Assembly (NCBI GenBank): GCA_947247005.1
Contig: OX365944.1
Coordinates: forward strand, 2,058,501-2,122,500
DNA length: 64,000 nt
Reading direction: 5' to 3'
Source: Spisula solida
Taxonomy: Eukaryota; Mollusca; Bivalvia; Venerida; Mactridae
Below the pieces are notes generated by a model that had not been told where the DNA came from, did no database searches, and was given only the letters and a program-made list of their open reading frames with translations. Of this stretch, positions 47,845 through 57,459 are shown piece by piece (the first letter of the stretch is position 1; every line of letters starts with the position of its first letter). The position numbers were made by a program, and so were the translations under genes.

Positions 47845-49506
47845 ATGGCTAGCAATTATTCATCTCCGGACATCACAATGCCCTCAATGCCTAGGGCTAT
47901 GTATGTAACGCAAAACCTGACATCTCCATTCAGTGACACTAGTAGTAACAAGGACTTTGAAACATTAACAGCTATGTCGCTACATTTTCCAAGCGAATGG
48001 GGTGATAGTCAAATCATTCACGATGAAACACTTCTGAATAATTCGCAATGTGATGATACACAAATAACTGTTAACGAGCCCGACTGCTTAACATCTCAAC
48101 CAATCAGCAACCAGGAATTTTTCCTTGTCCTAGACGAAGTGCTGCATAATTTAGCCAAAGATTTATACATAGAAAAATTGGTTGCGCTAACTCACAAGAG
48201 GGACGAGGACATATCCATGTACAGAAGCATATTGTTTAAACGTGCAAGAAACAATAATAACTGTCCACTAGGATCTCTCATACAAAGGCGATCGACAAAA
48301 TCAGAGGAAAGCTATACGCGATATGCTTCTGACTGTTATATTCTGCAAAGCTTCATTAATAACAGAGATCCCAAATGTCTAAACGAAATTCTTGTCAAAA
48401 GACGTGCAACCGTCAAGTCAGTGTCAAAAGACGACATCATGCTCGAAACCATTACCAGCAACATGAATAAATCGCTGCAACAAGAATTAGCCCAAATGAA
48501 GGCGAATATTCAGCTCCTGCAACAAGATGTTTCGATGCTGAAACAAGAACGTCAGTACGACCAGAACAAAATACACGTTTTAACAAGTGAGGTTGAAACT
48601 CTAAAAAACCTTCTTACTGACACAATCCAAGAAGATAAGAGATTACGAAACATCGATAAACAAACACATACTTCAATTCGATGCGACATTGCAGAACTTA
48701 AAATGACAACAAAGTCAACACTTGTCTCTAAACCGACCTACGCAAGTGTTGTCGTCTCGCCACCAAACCGCGCACCTGTCAACAAGTCTAATGTGTCAAC
48801 TTCTGATAATTCCCTATTTGAATCAATCAGGCGTAAAGATTCGATGGTGACAGTTCCACAAACGGACAATGCAGAGGAAAACAGCGAGATAAATAAACAA
48901 CACACAGAACCAGATGTCCACGATAATGCAGGAACCCCAGCTAATGTTATTACTGGCGATACGAACTGCCATCGGAAGTCTCTTCAGTCCAAAACTTACA
49001 ATAACATTGAAGTACACGTTAGCCGCAGAACACAGCCTAGTGAACCCCAAGAAACCCATAATACCAATCAGTTTCCCTGTGGTAACGTAAATGCTTTAAC
49101 CCACAAGCCAAGTGAATCAATATACGGATCATGGAATGAAAACCTATCAAAACATAGTGCTAAAGAAACGAACGCCGTGTTCGAAAGTATAAGATCACGT
49201 AGAACCCGACGATACTATGTTGGAGGCATCGCGTCCAACTCCAACAGGGCTGGGATATTTGAGTTTTTGCTAAGCAAAAACATTGAACCTGCTGCTGTGA
49301 AACTAATAGACACAAATCGTGGCAGTTTAGCTGCAAAACTTACAATCTACCAGTCTGATTGTGATCAAGTTGAAAGCCGACATTTCTGGCCGCGGAAAAT
49401 CTACTGCCGTCGTTGGTACTCCGAGCACTCCTGGCAGAAGAAAGTACAGACCACCAGTAGAAACGGAAACGACGGTGTTTACGACGACCAAGTCGTAGAA
49501 GATTAA
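47845..49506 (+). CDS. LINE ORF1 protein (RNA-binding, gag-like)
   Basis: 553 aa. ORF1 proteins of LINEs bind the element RNA and form the cytoplasmic RNP with ORF2p (family knowledge). Residues 1-110 are Ser/Thr/Asn-rich and probably disordered. About 110-195 is a conserved-looking helical segment (FFLVLDEVLHNL to CLNEILVKRR). About 205-285 is a strong coiled coil (LQQELAQMKANIQLLQQDV, then MLKQERQ...LTSEVETLKNLL), suggesting oligomers. About 290-450 is low-complexity and polar. The C-terminal 453-524 (RTRRYYVGGI to FWPRKIYCRRW, with FWP at 514-516) resembles the compact C-terminal domain seen in ORF1 of many invertebrate LINEs. No CCHC knuckle is seen. It ends TAATAA, 13 nt before the ORF2 start. 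The start was chosen as the first ATG of the open frame; the next in-frame Met (residue 12) is possible. Confidence 0.88.
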   Translation: MASNYSSPDITMPSMPRAMYVTQNLTSPFSDTSSNKDFETLTAMSLHFPSEWGDSQIIHDETLLNNSQCDDTQITVNEPDCLTSQPISNQEFFLVLDEVLHNLAKDLYIEKLVALTHKRDEDISMYRSILFKRARNNNNCPLGSLIQRRSTKSEESYTRYASDCYILQSFINNRDPKCLNEILVKRRATVKSVSKDDIMLETITSNMNKSLQQELAQMKANIQLLQQDVSMLKQERQYDQNKIHVLTSEVETLKNLLTDTIQEDKRLRNIDKQTHTSIRCDIAELKMTTKSTLVSKPTYASVVVSPPNRAPVNKSNVSTSDNSLFESIRRKDSMVTVPQTDNAEENSEINKQHTEPDVHDNAGTPANVITGDTNCHRKSLQSKTYNNIEVHVSRRTQPSEPQETHNTNQFPCGNVNALTHKPSESIYGSWNENLSKHSAKETNAVFESIRSRRTRRYYVGGIASNSNRAGIFEFLLSKNIEPAAVKLIDTNRGSLAAKLTIYQSDCDQVESRHFWPRKIYCRRWYSEHSWQKKVQTTSRNGNDGVYDDQVVED

Positions 49507-49519
49507 TAAATCCGGAACA

Positions 49520-52500
49520 ATGGCATTCTTAATTATATGGTTATTACACTTATTGCTTTTATCAAACCTCACATATAAATACAAGTACAGTAGCAATATG
49601 ACTGACAACGCATTTAACACACAGTGCAACATTCTATCATGGAATGTCCGCGGAGCAATGTCATCTGCGGGGTCAATTAGTTTTCTCCTAGACAAATATG
49701 ATATCGACATAGCATGTGTTATTGAACATAAACTCAAACCAAACAGTTGTGCTTTTTTAGACACTTTACACTCTGAGTATAAAGCATTAACAACGTGTGA
49801 ACGAATAAACAATGACAGTAGAATCGGGAAAGGCGGAGTAAGCATACTATATAAAACTTCTTTGTCTATGTCTATAAACGTGATTTCCAATTTACAGACT
49901 GATCGAATAATTGGTGTGAAACTTAGTCATGTAAATCGCCAAGTTACTCCGACATTCATATTCGCAGTGTATTTACCCTCTTCTAACTATTCCAATGATG
50001 ATTATAATATATGCATTGATCATTTACAGAGTATATATGATTCTTACGCACCCATTGGTAATATAATCCTCTGTGGAGATATGAATGTCGATGTACAGTG
50101 CGAACGTCATGCTACTCGTAAACAAACTGATCACAGATTGAATGCATTCATAAACTTTTTAAAGAACAATAATGTTGATGTAGTCAAAACCTGTGGAGTT
50201 CCATTTACATTTCGACCAGCCGAAAGAACTTTAGACTACATTGTGACGAGTAATACTCAAAAAAACAATATTACTAATGCTAGAATTATAGATGATGCTT
50301 GTTGTACAGTGTCTGATCATTTGCCATTGCTTTGTGTATGCAAACTACCATTACAACATTACACTTTACCCAAAGCACCGAAAATCGCATGGAATAAATG
50401 TAATGCTGATGTTTTAGCTCAGTTCGCTGCAACACTAGAAAGTGCTCTTACAAATATACCTCTAAATACATTACAAAATGACCCGGAGAGTATTGAGCGT
50501 CTATACAACCATACAATTGATAGTATTTCCGCGGCGACAAGCTCTTCCTTACCAAAGGTTAAGTTCAACCGCAATGCAAAACCTTACTGGAACCAGTCTG
50601 TTAAAGCAGCCCATAAAAAGCAAATGTACGAACGTATAAAGTGGATACAACAAGGTCGTCCACGTTCACGTGATAACGTACACTATACGAACTACAAAAC
50701 CGCAAAAAGAGCGTTTATAAATGCACAGAAAAAAGCAATTTACGAGTTGAATAGTAAATTCTTTAACGATCTCAATAAAACTGCGGAATGCGATGTCACA
50801 TTGTTCTGGAAACTTGTCCAGAAGAAACGCACAAAACGGCTATCCCCGATAAACGAAATAAAGAACGATACTGGCGTAGTACGAGACCCGGAAGTAATCA
50901 TCGACATTTTTAAGACTTACTATGCAAATGTCTTCACTCCAAAACACAGTCCTAGCTTCGACCAATCTTTCTTCGAAAAGTTAGACAATAAGGTCCAAGA
51001 ATTCTTAGATTCAGAAGACCATTCAGACGATAGTATACTCACTGCACATATATCTGCAAGTGAATTAAACTCAGCTATTCAAACGGTCAAACTACGCAAG
51101 TCCCCGGGAAATGATGAAATATATCCCGAACAAATAGTCCATGGTGGGCTTACACTACACACGTACTTACGAAAGTTATTTAACATGATAATAACTACAG
51201 CCTATATACCACAAAAATGCAAAACTGGTATAATAATACCAATTTACAAAGACGGTAAACCTCGCACGGAACCTAAGAGCTATCGCCCAATTACCCTTCT
51301 TCCGGTAATTTACAAATTATTTGAAAGGGTGCTTCACACCAGATTAAACAAGTGGTGTTCGTACCGACATACTGACTTCCCAAACGAGCAACAAAATGCT
51401 TATAAAAGGCACCTTAGCTCAATAACTGCTTCTTTTAATCTCCAGGAAGCAGTTAACGAATCTATAGAACTTAATTCAAATGTATTCGCCATGTTTTTAG
51501 ACACAGCAGGCGCTTTTGATAATGTACGCCACAATGCGTTATTTGTGAAAATGATGGAACTCGGTATCAAAGGAAAGTTCATGCGGTTATTTATAAATTC
51601 CTTTACAAATATATACGGGTGCGTCCGCGCAAATGGCTTTACGTCCGATACTTTCCCAATATTGCAAAGTTGTCGACAAGGGGGAGTAATGTCAACATGG
51701 AGTTACTTGCTCTTTATCGACGAACTCCTTAAATCACTCCAAGCCAGTGTTAACGGTGTCCAATTAGGTTCAATACACTGCGGCAACCCTACTCTAGCAG
51801 ACGACCTAACTGTCTTAAGTTATTCAAAGTTATCCCTAGAGCAACAGCTAGATACCGTTCGTAATTATGCTAATCGCTGGGGTTACGAGTTTAATTTTGA
51901 CAAATGCAAACTAATGATATTTGGGAAAAAAAACAAAAACATAAATACATCTGTTAAATTTTATGACTCTCAAATAACCCCAGTGAACTCAACAGTTCAC
52001 GTTGGTATTGTACTTAATACACCCCTCACGTGTACAGATACAATTGATGCCCGAATAAGAAAAGCCAGATCGTCACTTTTCTCAATCTTATCCCTGGAAC
52101 AAAACATAGGTGACATCAATCCTCTTGTGATGGCGTCACTTATTCGTAGTGTGGTAATTCCAACTGCGCTGTATGGCGTAAAATTATGGTACAATATTTC
52201 AACCAATGATTTGCTAAAGCTTGAAAAGCTTTTAAGGCTTGCCGCTAAAAAGATTCAACATTTACCGACTTATACGAGAACCGATATGGCCCTCAGCACA
52301 GTAGGTTGGTTTAACATAGAAACCGAAATAGACCGGAGAAAGCTTTGCTTTCTTCAAAAATTGTGTACAATGCCATCCGAAAATCTATGTCGGAAAATAT
52401 TTTGCTATAGACTCCAACTGTTCATACTGAAGGGATTTAAAAACCAGCGCGGTTTCATTCCCGATATTTTCAAGTTACTTGCTAAATACAAATTGTTGAA

Positions 52501-53077
52501 CTATATTCAGCAATATTTATCAGACACATCATATCCAGGACTAAATTCGTGGAAAATAATTGTAAATAAATCTGTATATGAATTTCAATTTCGTAATTGG
52601 CAGGATAGAGTGCATAATGACGATGAATTTCGAAGATTCAGACTTATTCATGAATCAGTCTCACCTTCTGTTATATGGTCGTCAGCAAATACTCGCTCTG
52701 AATTAATATATGCGTTCACGGCAGTTCGAATGCTGACATATAGACAGTTTCAAAACGAGGCAACATGTAAATACTGCAAAACAGAAACTGTCGACATAAA
52801 CTTACATCTCTTGGCACAATGTATGTATACTCGCCATAAGAAAGTTTCATTCATACAAAGCATAACACGCGTCTGCGGAGAAAATATAGGGACCTTTCTA
52901 GACACAGCTGATAGCGAGTCCTTTACACAATGTTTGTTTAATGCACAATTGCCCGTATTATATTCATTGTCCCATGACTTACAATTAAGCTTTCTTGAGC
53001 TATCAATTAAATACATACATGATATTTGTACATCACACTCACGTAAACAAAGTGAGAACGCTAACTATTCGGAATAA
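49520..53077 (+). CDS. LINE ORF2: EEP endonuclease + reverse transcriptase
   Basis: 1185 aa. It makes the target nick and copies the element RNA at the nick (target-primed reverse transcription). Endonuclease ~36-270: WNVRG (41-45), catalytic Glu69 in IEHKL, GDMN (186-189), LDYI (238-241), SDH (265-267). RT ~520-830: KSPGNDEIYPEQ, SYRPITLLPVIYKLFERVL, FLDTAGAFDNV (Asp661), SCRQGGVMS, TLADDLTVLS (Asp761-762, with Leu-Ala in place of the usual Phe/Tyr-Ala). C-terminal CCHC motif: Cys1083, Cys1086, His1096, Cys1101. No RNase H is seen. All catalytic residues I looked for are present. The first ATG gives a hydrophobic leader (MAFLIIWLLHLLLLSNL); Met27 at 49598, just before the endonuclease, is a plausible alternative. 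The frame is closed upstream by TAG at 49496, so translation most likely depends on reinitiation after ORF1. Confidence 0.95.
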   Translation: MAFLIIWLLHLLLLSNLTYKYKYSSNMTDNAFNTQCNILSWNVRGAMSSAGSISFLLDKYDIDIACVIEHKLKPNSCAFLDTLHSEYKALTTCERINNDSRIGKGGVSILYKTSLSMSINVISNLQTDRIIGVKLSHVNRQVTPTFIFAVYLPSSNYSNDDYNICIDHLQSIYDSYAPIGNIILCGDMNVDVQCERHATRKQTDHRLNAFINFLKNNNVDVVKTCGVPFTFRPAERTLDYIVTSNTQKNNITNARIIDDACCTVSDHLPLLCVCKLPLQHYTLPKAPKIAWNKCNADVLAQFAATLESALTNIPLNTLQNDPESIERLYNHTIDSISAATSSSLPKVKFNRNAKPYWNQSVKAAHKKQMYERIKWIQQGRPRSRDNVHYTNYKTAKRAFINAQKKAIYELNSKFFNDLNKTAECDVTLFWKLVQKKRTKRLSPINEIKNDTGVVRDPEVIIDIFKTYYANVFTPKHSPSFDQSFFEKLDNKVQEFLDSEDHSDDSILTAHISASELNSAIQTVKLRKSPGNDEIYPEQIVHGGLTLHTYLRKLFNMIITTAYIPQKCKTGIIIPIYKDGKPRTEPKSYRPITLLPVIYKLFERVLHTRLNKWCSYRHTDFPNEQQNAYKRHLSSITASFNLQEAVNESIELNSNVFAMFLDTAGAFDNVRHNALFVKMMELGIKGKFMRLFINSFTNIYGCVRANGFTSDTFPILQSCRQGGVMSTWSYLLFIDELLKSLQASVNGVQLGSIHCGNPTLADDLTVLSYSKLSLEQQLDTVRNYANRWGYEFNFDKCKLMIFGKKNKNINTSVKFYDSQITPVNSTVHVGIVLNTPLTCTDTIDARIRKARSSLFSILSLEQNIGDINPLVMASLIRSVVIPTALYGVKLWYNISTNDLLKLEKLLRLAAKKIQHLPTYTRTDMALSTVGWFNIETEIDRRKLCFLQKLCTMPSENLCRKIFCYRLQLFILKGFKNQRGFIPDIFKLLAKYKLLNYIQQYLSDTSYPGLNSWKIIVNKSVYEFQFRNWQDRVHNDDEFRRFRLIHESVSPSVIWSSANTRSELIYAFTAVRMLTYRQFQNEATCKYCKTETVDINLHLLAQCMYTRHKKVSFIQSITRVCGENIGTFLDTADSESFTQCLFNAQLPVLYSLSHDLQLSFLELSIKYIHDICTSHSRKQSENANYSE

Positions 53078-53307
53078 TTAGTTACCTAGAAACGCATGTT
53101 CACTAATAGTAGACACAAAGCAATGACATAACATGTATTTGTAAAATGTGTTTGTTTCATATTATATTATTCCTATGCATTCTCTATCTTTATATTTCAC
53201 ATGTGCTTTGTATATATTAATGTTGTTCTCTATCAATTATCACTATTTCTATTGTTCATAAAATGAATGTATACATCACTGTAAAGGTGGAATAAAATCG
53301 TATATAT
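53078..53307 (+). terminator. LINE 3' UTR with polyadenylation signal and short TA tail
   Basis: 230 bp. AATAAA at 53291-53296, in the context GGAATAAAATCG, is followed by TATATATA and then the right direct repeat. The AATAAAATCGT ending resembles the AATAAAGTCGT ending of the truncated LINE and the SINE, though the tail repeat differs (TA versus ATT). Confidence 0.7.
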
Positions 53308-54569
53308 ATACGACAAACAATACATAGTAGATACTGTTGGTGTTTGCATGCATATATGTGGTAGGTATATTATGAGTTCAGTTGCTTAATTAATTTTTCT
53401 AAAACTATTAGTTAAATTATCAGTCTGTCCATCTAACATCATACTGTCTGTGTATTCATCCCTAAACGAACATCAACAGACAATGGAAGAAATAAACACC
53501 CAGATTTCACTTTGGAGACATCCTTTATAAGATCAGCACTTATCCTGAATAAAAGAAAACTCTCAACGTATCGATACCGAGACATAACATTATTTTGTCA
53601 ATAAAAATCTACCACTATGTGTTGAAAACAATTATACCATATTTGATCTGTCGCGTAGACAGATTTCTAGCTATTTCCCAGCATTTTCTGACTTTATATA
53701 CATGTACCTGTCTAGTTGTCGAGCAAGAACAATTAAGTTTTATAGTGTACAGACTATACGTACAATATGCTCCCTTGATTTAAGGTGCCTGTCGTGTTGT
53801 GAATGTTTTTCCTAAGGGTAGTTTTATAAGATTATATTGACAGTATGAGTACTGCTTAATCTTTTAAAATAATGGAAATCTGATAATAAGATCTGATTTT
53901 GACCACGATATCTTTTACTGAAATGCGAAATACACGAACTAAGTCTTTTTTACTAAACCTCGAACTTTTATACCGTTGAAATTAAATGATTTTACTATAG
54001 TGCGGCCAAGATATGATGGCACAATAACAAATACACATGCTAATCAGCCGACGGATAGTTTTGACAGAAAGGGGTGCTTATTTACAGTCATGGTCAATAA
54101 ACGCTTGTTTCGTATTATGTTTATGCAATATGAGCAAATATACGAAACATTTTACATGTGTCTCGCTAGCTCAGTTGGTAAAGCTTTGGAAATACAATAA
54201 TAGTATGGATGGAGGTTACTGGTTCGAATATCACTTTAAATTTGTAATTATTTGTATTCTACAGTTCTAGTTAACTTTTTTTCTTAGTATATCCCGTTAT
54301 ACGTTGATTATCTTGTTACATGTTTTTTAATTCGTATATTTGATCTATTCTGTATCTTTATTATATTATATTATATAATATTTATCTAGAACAACCAATT
54401 ATAAAAATTATATTCTATACGTAAAGATGTATATATAAATTATATGAATTAACATTGTTCATCAGCAGTGTATGTGCCAGAAACATTTAAGATACCCCTC
54501 TCATCGCGGCAGTTCGTTTTTTAGGACAAGACAACGGAATCACTGGCAGTTCCATTGATGCATCTTGTG
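53308..54569 (+). repeat. Right ~1.26-kb direct repeat flanking the LINE
   Basis: 1262 bp, the second copy of 46255-47517. It begins directly at the LINE 3' tail and runs on into TGCAGAAGTTTAATACATTA, which is the continuation of the unoccupied paralogue at 27292. It carries the same small frames and tRNA-like sequence as the left copy. Confidence 0.92.
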
Positions 54570-54752
54570 TGCAGAAGTTTAATACATTAGACACAGTGTA
54601 TCGTCCTTGCTGTGTTAAAACGATACGTTTAGCCATAGTTCGATTAAACAATATGCAGGTTACACAGTTTATGTGGTTGAAAGTATTACACACACAAAGT
54701 GTTGTGATAAGTGTGCGGAAAGATCATTCGCGAAAAAATGAAAAAGAAGAAT

Positions 54753-54826
54753 CTGATGAGTTTCGAGCCCGGACCTTTTGCGTTGTGATTAACGACGTTA
54801 CCACTAGGCCATTTAATAAGCACAGG
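54753..54826 (-). other. tRNA-like (SINE head or tRNA pseudogene), minus strand, copy 2
   Basis: The minus strand reads TGGCCTAGTGGTAACGTCG, loop TTAATCA, and GGTCCGGGCTCGAAACTC. The B box has a T-to-C change relative to 27477-27545 (GGGTTCGAAAC), so its promoter function is probably weaker. Confidence 0.55.
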
Positions 54827-54842
54827 GATATTCATCCTTAAG

Positions 54843-57450
54843 TAGTTTAAAATAACCGAACAAGCGCTTAGATGATCATGATGTATTAACTTACCCGCGT
54901 TTTGATATGGGTTGATCCAACCAGTGACGTTTACACAATGTTATTGTGCCATCATATATTGGCCGCACTACAGTAGGTTATGTCTCTTTTAAGACAAAGC
55001 TGACTTTGGGAATGAAATCGAGCATTTCGAGTACTTTTCCACAAGATCGTTATGATCAACATTTTTGAAGGTTTCAATTAAGTCTGTAAATATCAAACCA
55101 CTTGAATATACAACGTGTTTTATACGATATCTAATCGAATTAGCATCCTAACTAAAAACAAAATGTAGATTAAATTTGAACTTGATCGACAATATCTTTA
55201 ATTTTAGTTGACAAAGAACTGAAAATAGTGTGTAACTGGAAATATAAAGTTTAATTTAAACCGACAAGAATTCCTTTTAGCCGAAGATTATTGAGTTTAT
55301 TCTGGCATAGAAAACACCGAGAGAGAGAGAGAGAGTCCATGCCACACGAATGCGACAAATTGTCCTATTTTAAGACCTGTTTTTGACACCATGATACATA
55401 AATATATGAGCGCAAACACTATTTGTTCCGTTTGATATTGTTTTACAACTACTGTATATCATATACAGTGTCAACCACTTTAACTTAGATCTAGCACAAT
55501 TTTCTAGTTAGCATATAGCACAGTACTAAACATTCATTGAATGGAATATATGACTAAAATACAAAGTTAACATAAATTGCATAAACACAAATGTCATAAC
55601 GTTAGCATGCTATAATTTGTTGTAACTATTTTCACCAAAATCCTTTTTCCTTTCGTTTAATCCCCCAACAAGTAAAGAGAACGGTTTGTCAACAACAAAT
55701 GGACTTGATAGATGTTCGAGTTGTTGCCATGGTAATGCTTTTCTATTAAGCTTTTAAACTTTGCTCTGGAAACTGGGTCATTCAGCTACTTATAATTTAT
55801 TATACTTTTCGACAGCTTGGACTTGGGCGGACCGTCGCTTGTTTAGTTGGGCTTTGTGTCTTTATGTTTTTTATGTTTCCTGTGCTCGGTTGGTTCAGTT
55901 GGGCATTGAGTTTTGTGTGTTTTTATATTTTCTGTGCTCGGCTGGTTGGGTTGAGTGTTGCCTTCCCTGTCTGACTTAATGTAATATTTTTATGTAACAA
56001 AACAGTTTACTTATTTTCAATTAAATCGACTTTCAATACATAACCTGACATTCTGATAGAAATGCAGCCCATATTCGCGAAACTTTTGTTATTAAATACT
56101 TTTATGATATTTAAGTATAAGTAAAAGGCATATTTACTATTCATGTTATAAATAACTCGATACAATTACAAACACTTTATTAACATTATATAAAGGGAAT
56201 CTTTACAGTTAAATACATAATGCATAATCTGTGCCAGACATTTGTCTTCATTGAAAAACTGGGAACGAAATATTTACGTTTATTCGGAATAGTTGCTATG
56301 CGCAAAATTCTAAACAGATAAAACAACTGAAATGTCGTTTAAGTAGCGACTAGTGAATTGTTAGATAATATGCAGACTTAGCAATACACATGAAGAAAAC
56401 ACTTACGACAACACTGAAAGAACTGCTCTAAAGAACATAAGGACAATCAACTTGAGTTATTTCATTGCCGCGATACTGGATAATGTCCTTTTTCATGTAC
56501 CCTATTAAATTTAAAATTTAATGCTACATGGGAATATGGTGAATAAACTTTAAAGACATTATCGAAAGGTTTTTGCTCGATTTTAGAATAATAGATTATG
56601 CATGAGGTTTCGTGTTATTCCTGCTTCGTGATTATAATCCTTTATTTATGTATTTACAAATACTGTTCCATTCATTAGTTTTACAACTCATGTTAGTGTA
56701 TATAATATGTATATAGTGCCACATGGGTATATGACCTTCTGGTTGTATGAAATAAACTAATATAATCTGCATAGGTCTGATGAACAGTAACTGTTGGTTG
56801 GCTAGTAGTTCCATTACACCAGTATAACAACAAGAAGCACATATTTATACCATATAATCGGTTGCGAAAATTATGATGCTTAACGAATATCAATTGATGG
56901 TACCCTCGTTCAAGTAAAATGTCTCATATAGTAGTCTGTTCTGAAAATTTCTAAAAGATAAAACATTGTTTCATCAGAGGTGACTGAGCTATTGAAATTA
57001 TGGTTTGGTTGTAGCATAAACAAGACTTGTGTCTGTCTTATGCCTTGTGTTGTGTTGTGGTATTGATATTGTGAAAACTGATTGTTTGCGGGTTTGGCAT
57101 GAATACTTTTCGAAATGAACTGATTGACAGTTCCGATGGATACTCCTACATTCGTTAAATTCCCTCTTTTGGCTGTTGAATGCAGGAAAATAGGGGATGC
57201 AAGTGGGCGCCTCTCGTATAGCGTTCTTATTTGTGTCTGTTGTGCTCTCCTTTCGTTTCTGTTTAGTGCAACCGTTCATGTCCGATTTGGTATTATCTGG
57301 TTGAAAAAATCCCCAACGCAGTTGCGTGTTTCTTTCTTTTCTTCGGCATTTCATAACATGTCACCAGAACAGTTCCTTTTAAGCAAACGTTTATACTTTC
57401 ATATATTCCATCATACTAGGACCCTATCAAGCATTATGTCGAAATAGTTC
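54843..57450 (+). repeat. Type-B' unit in copy 2 (paralogue of 27.57-29.92 kb)
   Basis: Collinear with copy 1 (GTAGTTTAAAATAACCGAAC, ACCGACAAGAATTCCTTTTA, TATATAGTGCCACATGGGT, CATCAGAGGTGACTGAGCTA). It is interrupted at ~55742-55990 by a foldback-family arm that copy 1 lacks: copy 1 reads GGTAATGATTTATATAACAA at 28446-28465, while copy 2 has GGTAATGCTTTTCTATTAAG and resumes with TATGTAACAAAACAG. A 94-aa frame at 29637 and a 107-aa frame at 57124 overlap in alignment, but both strands are open, so coding is not supported. Confidence 0.75.
55742..55990 (+). mobile_element. Foldback-family insertion found only in copy 2
   Basis: CTGGAAACTGGGTCATTCAG, a CTTTTCGACAGCTTGGACTT stretch, then two cores (GTGCTCGGTTGGTTCAGTTG, GTGCTCGGCTGGTTGGGTTG) and the end CTGTCTGACTTAATGTAATA. 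The site is empty in copy 1 (28446-28465), so this is direct evidence that one-armed members of the family move. Empty and filled sites share short T/A-rich sequence at the junction. I could not define a target duplication. Confidence 0.7.
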
Positions 57451-57459
57451 TAGGTAAAG

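Larger units (their letters stand above)
47518..53307 (+). mobile_element. Full-length non-LTR retrotransposon (LINE), 5.79 kb, two intact ORFs
   Basis: The limits are set by the flanking direct repeats. The element starts CTTTCCGGTTCCGGTTTGAG and ends GGTGGAATAAAATCG plus a short TATATATA tail. It has a 327-bp 5' UTR, ORF1 (47845-49506), a 13-nt gap, ORF2 (49520-53077) and a 230-bp 3' UTR with AATAAA at 53291. EEP endonuclease plus RT, no LTR-type integrase and no visible RNase H place it among endonuclease-bearing LINEs. The exact clade is not certain; a CR1/Jockey/I-related group is my guess. Both ORFs are free of stops and the flanking repeats are nearly identical, so the insertion looks recent and the copy may be active. 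Confidence 0.93.

Noticed and set aside
49327..49890. 187-aa minus-strand open frame
   Set aside because: Lies opposite the end of ORF1 and start of ORF2 of the LINE. No domain is present and it is explained by overlap with the real coding strand.
46255..54569. Reading the 1.26-kb direct repeats as LTRs of an LTR retrotransposon
   Set aside because: The internal element has an EEP endonuclease and a LINE-type RT and no protease or integrase. The repeat is ordinary flanking DNA that continues collinearly on both sides at the unoccupied paralogue (26.05-27.4 kb).
54569..54841. 90-aa frame, with a 63-aa relative at 27376-27567
   Set aside because: It reads through a minus-strand tRNA-like sequence; the N-terminal part is closed in copy 1.
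56998..57447. Overlapping 118-aa (minus) and 107-aa (plus) frames with relatives at 29622-29921
   Set aside because: Both strands are open in both copies and differences between copies are mostly amino-acid changing. This pattern fits chance, not purifying selection.
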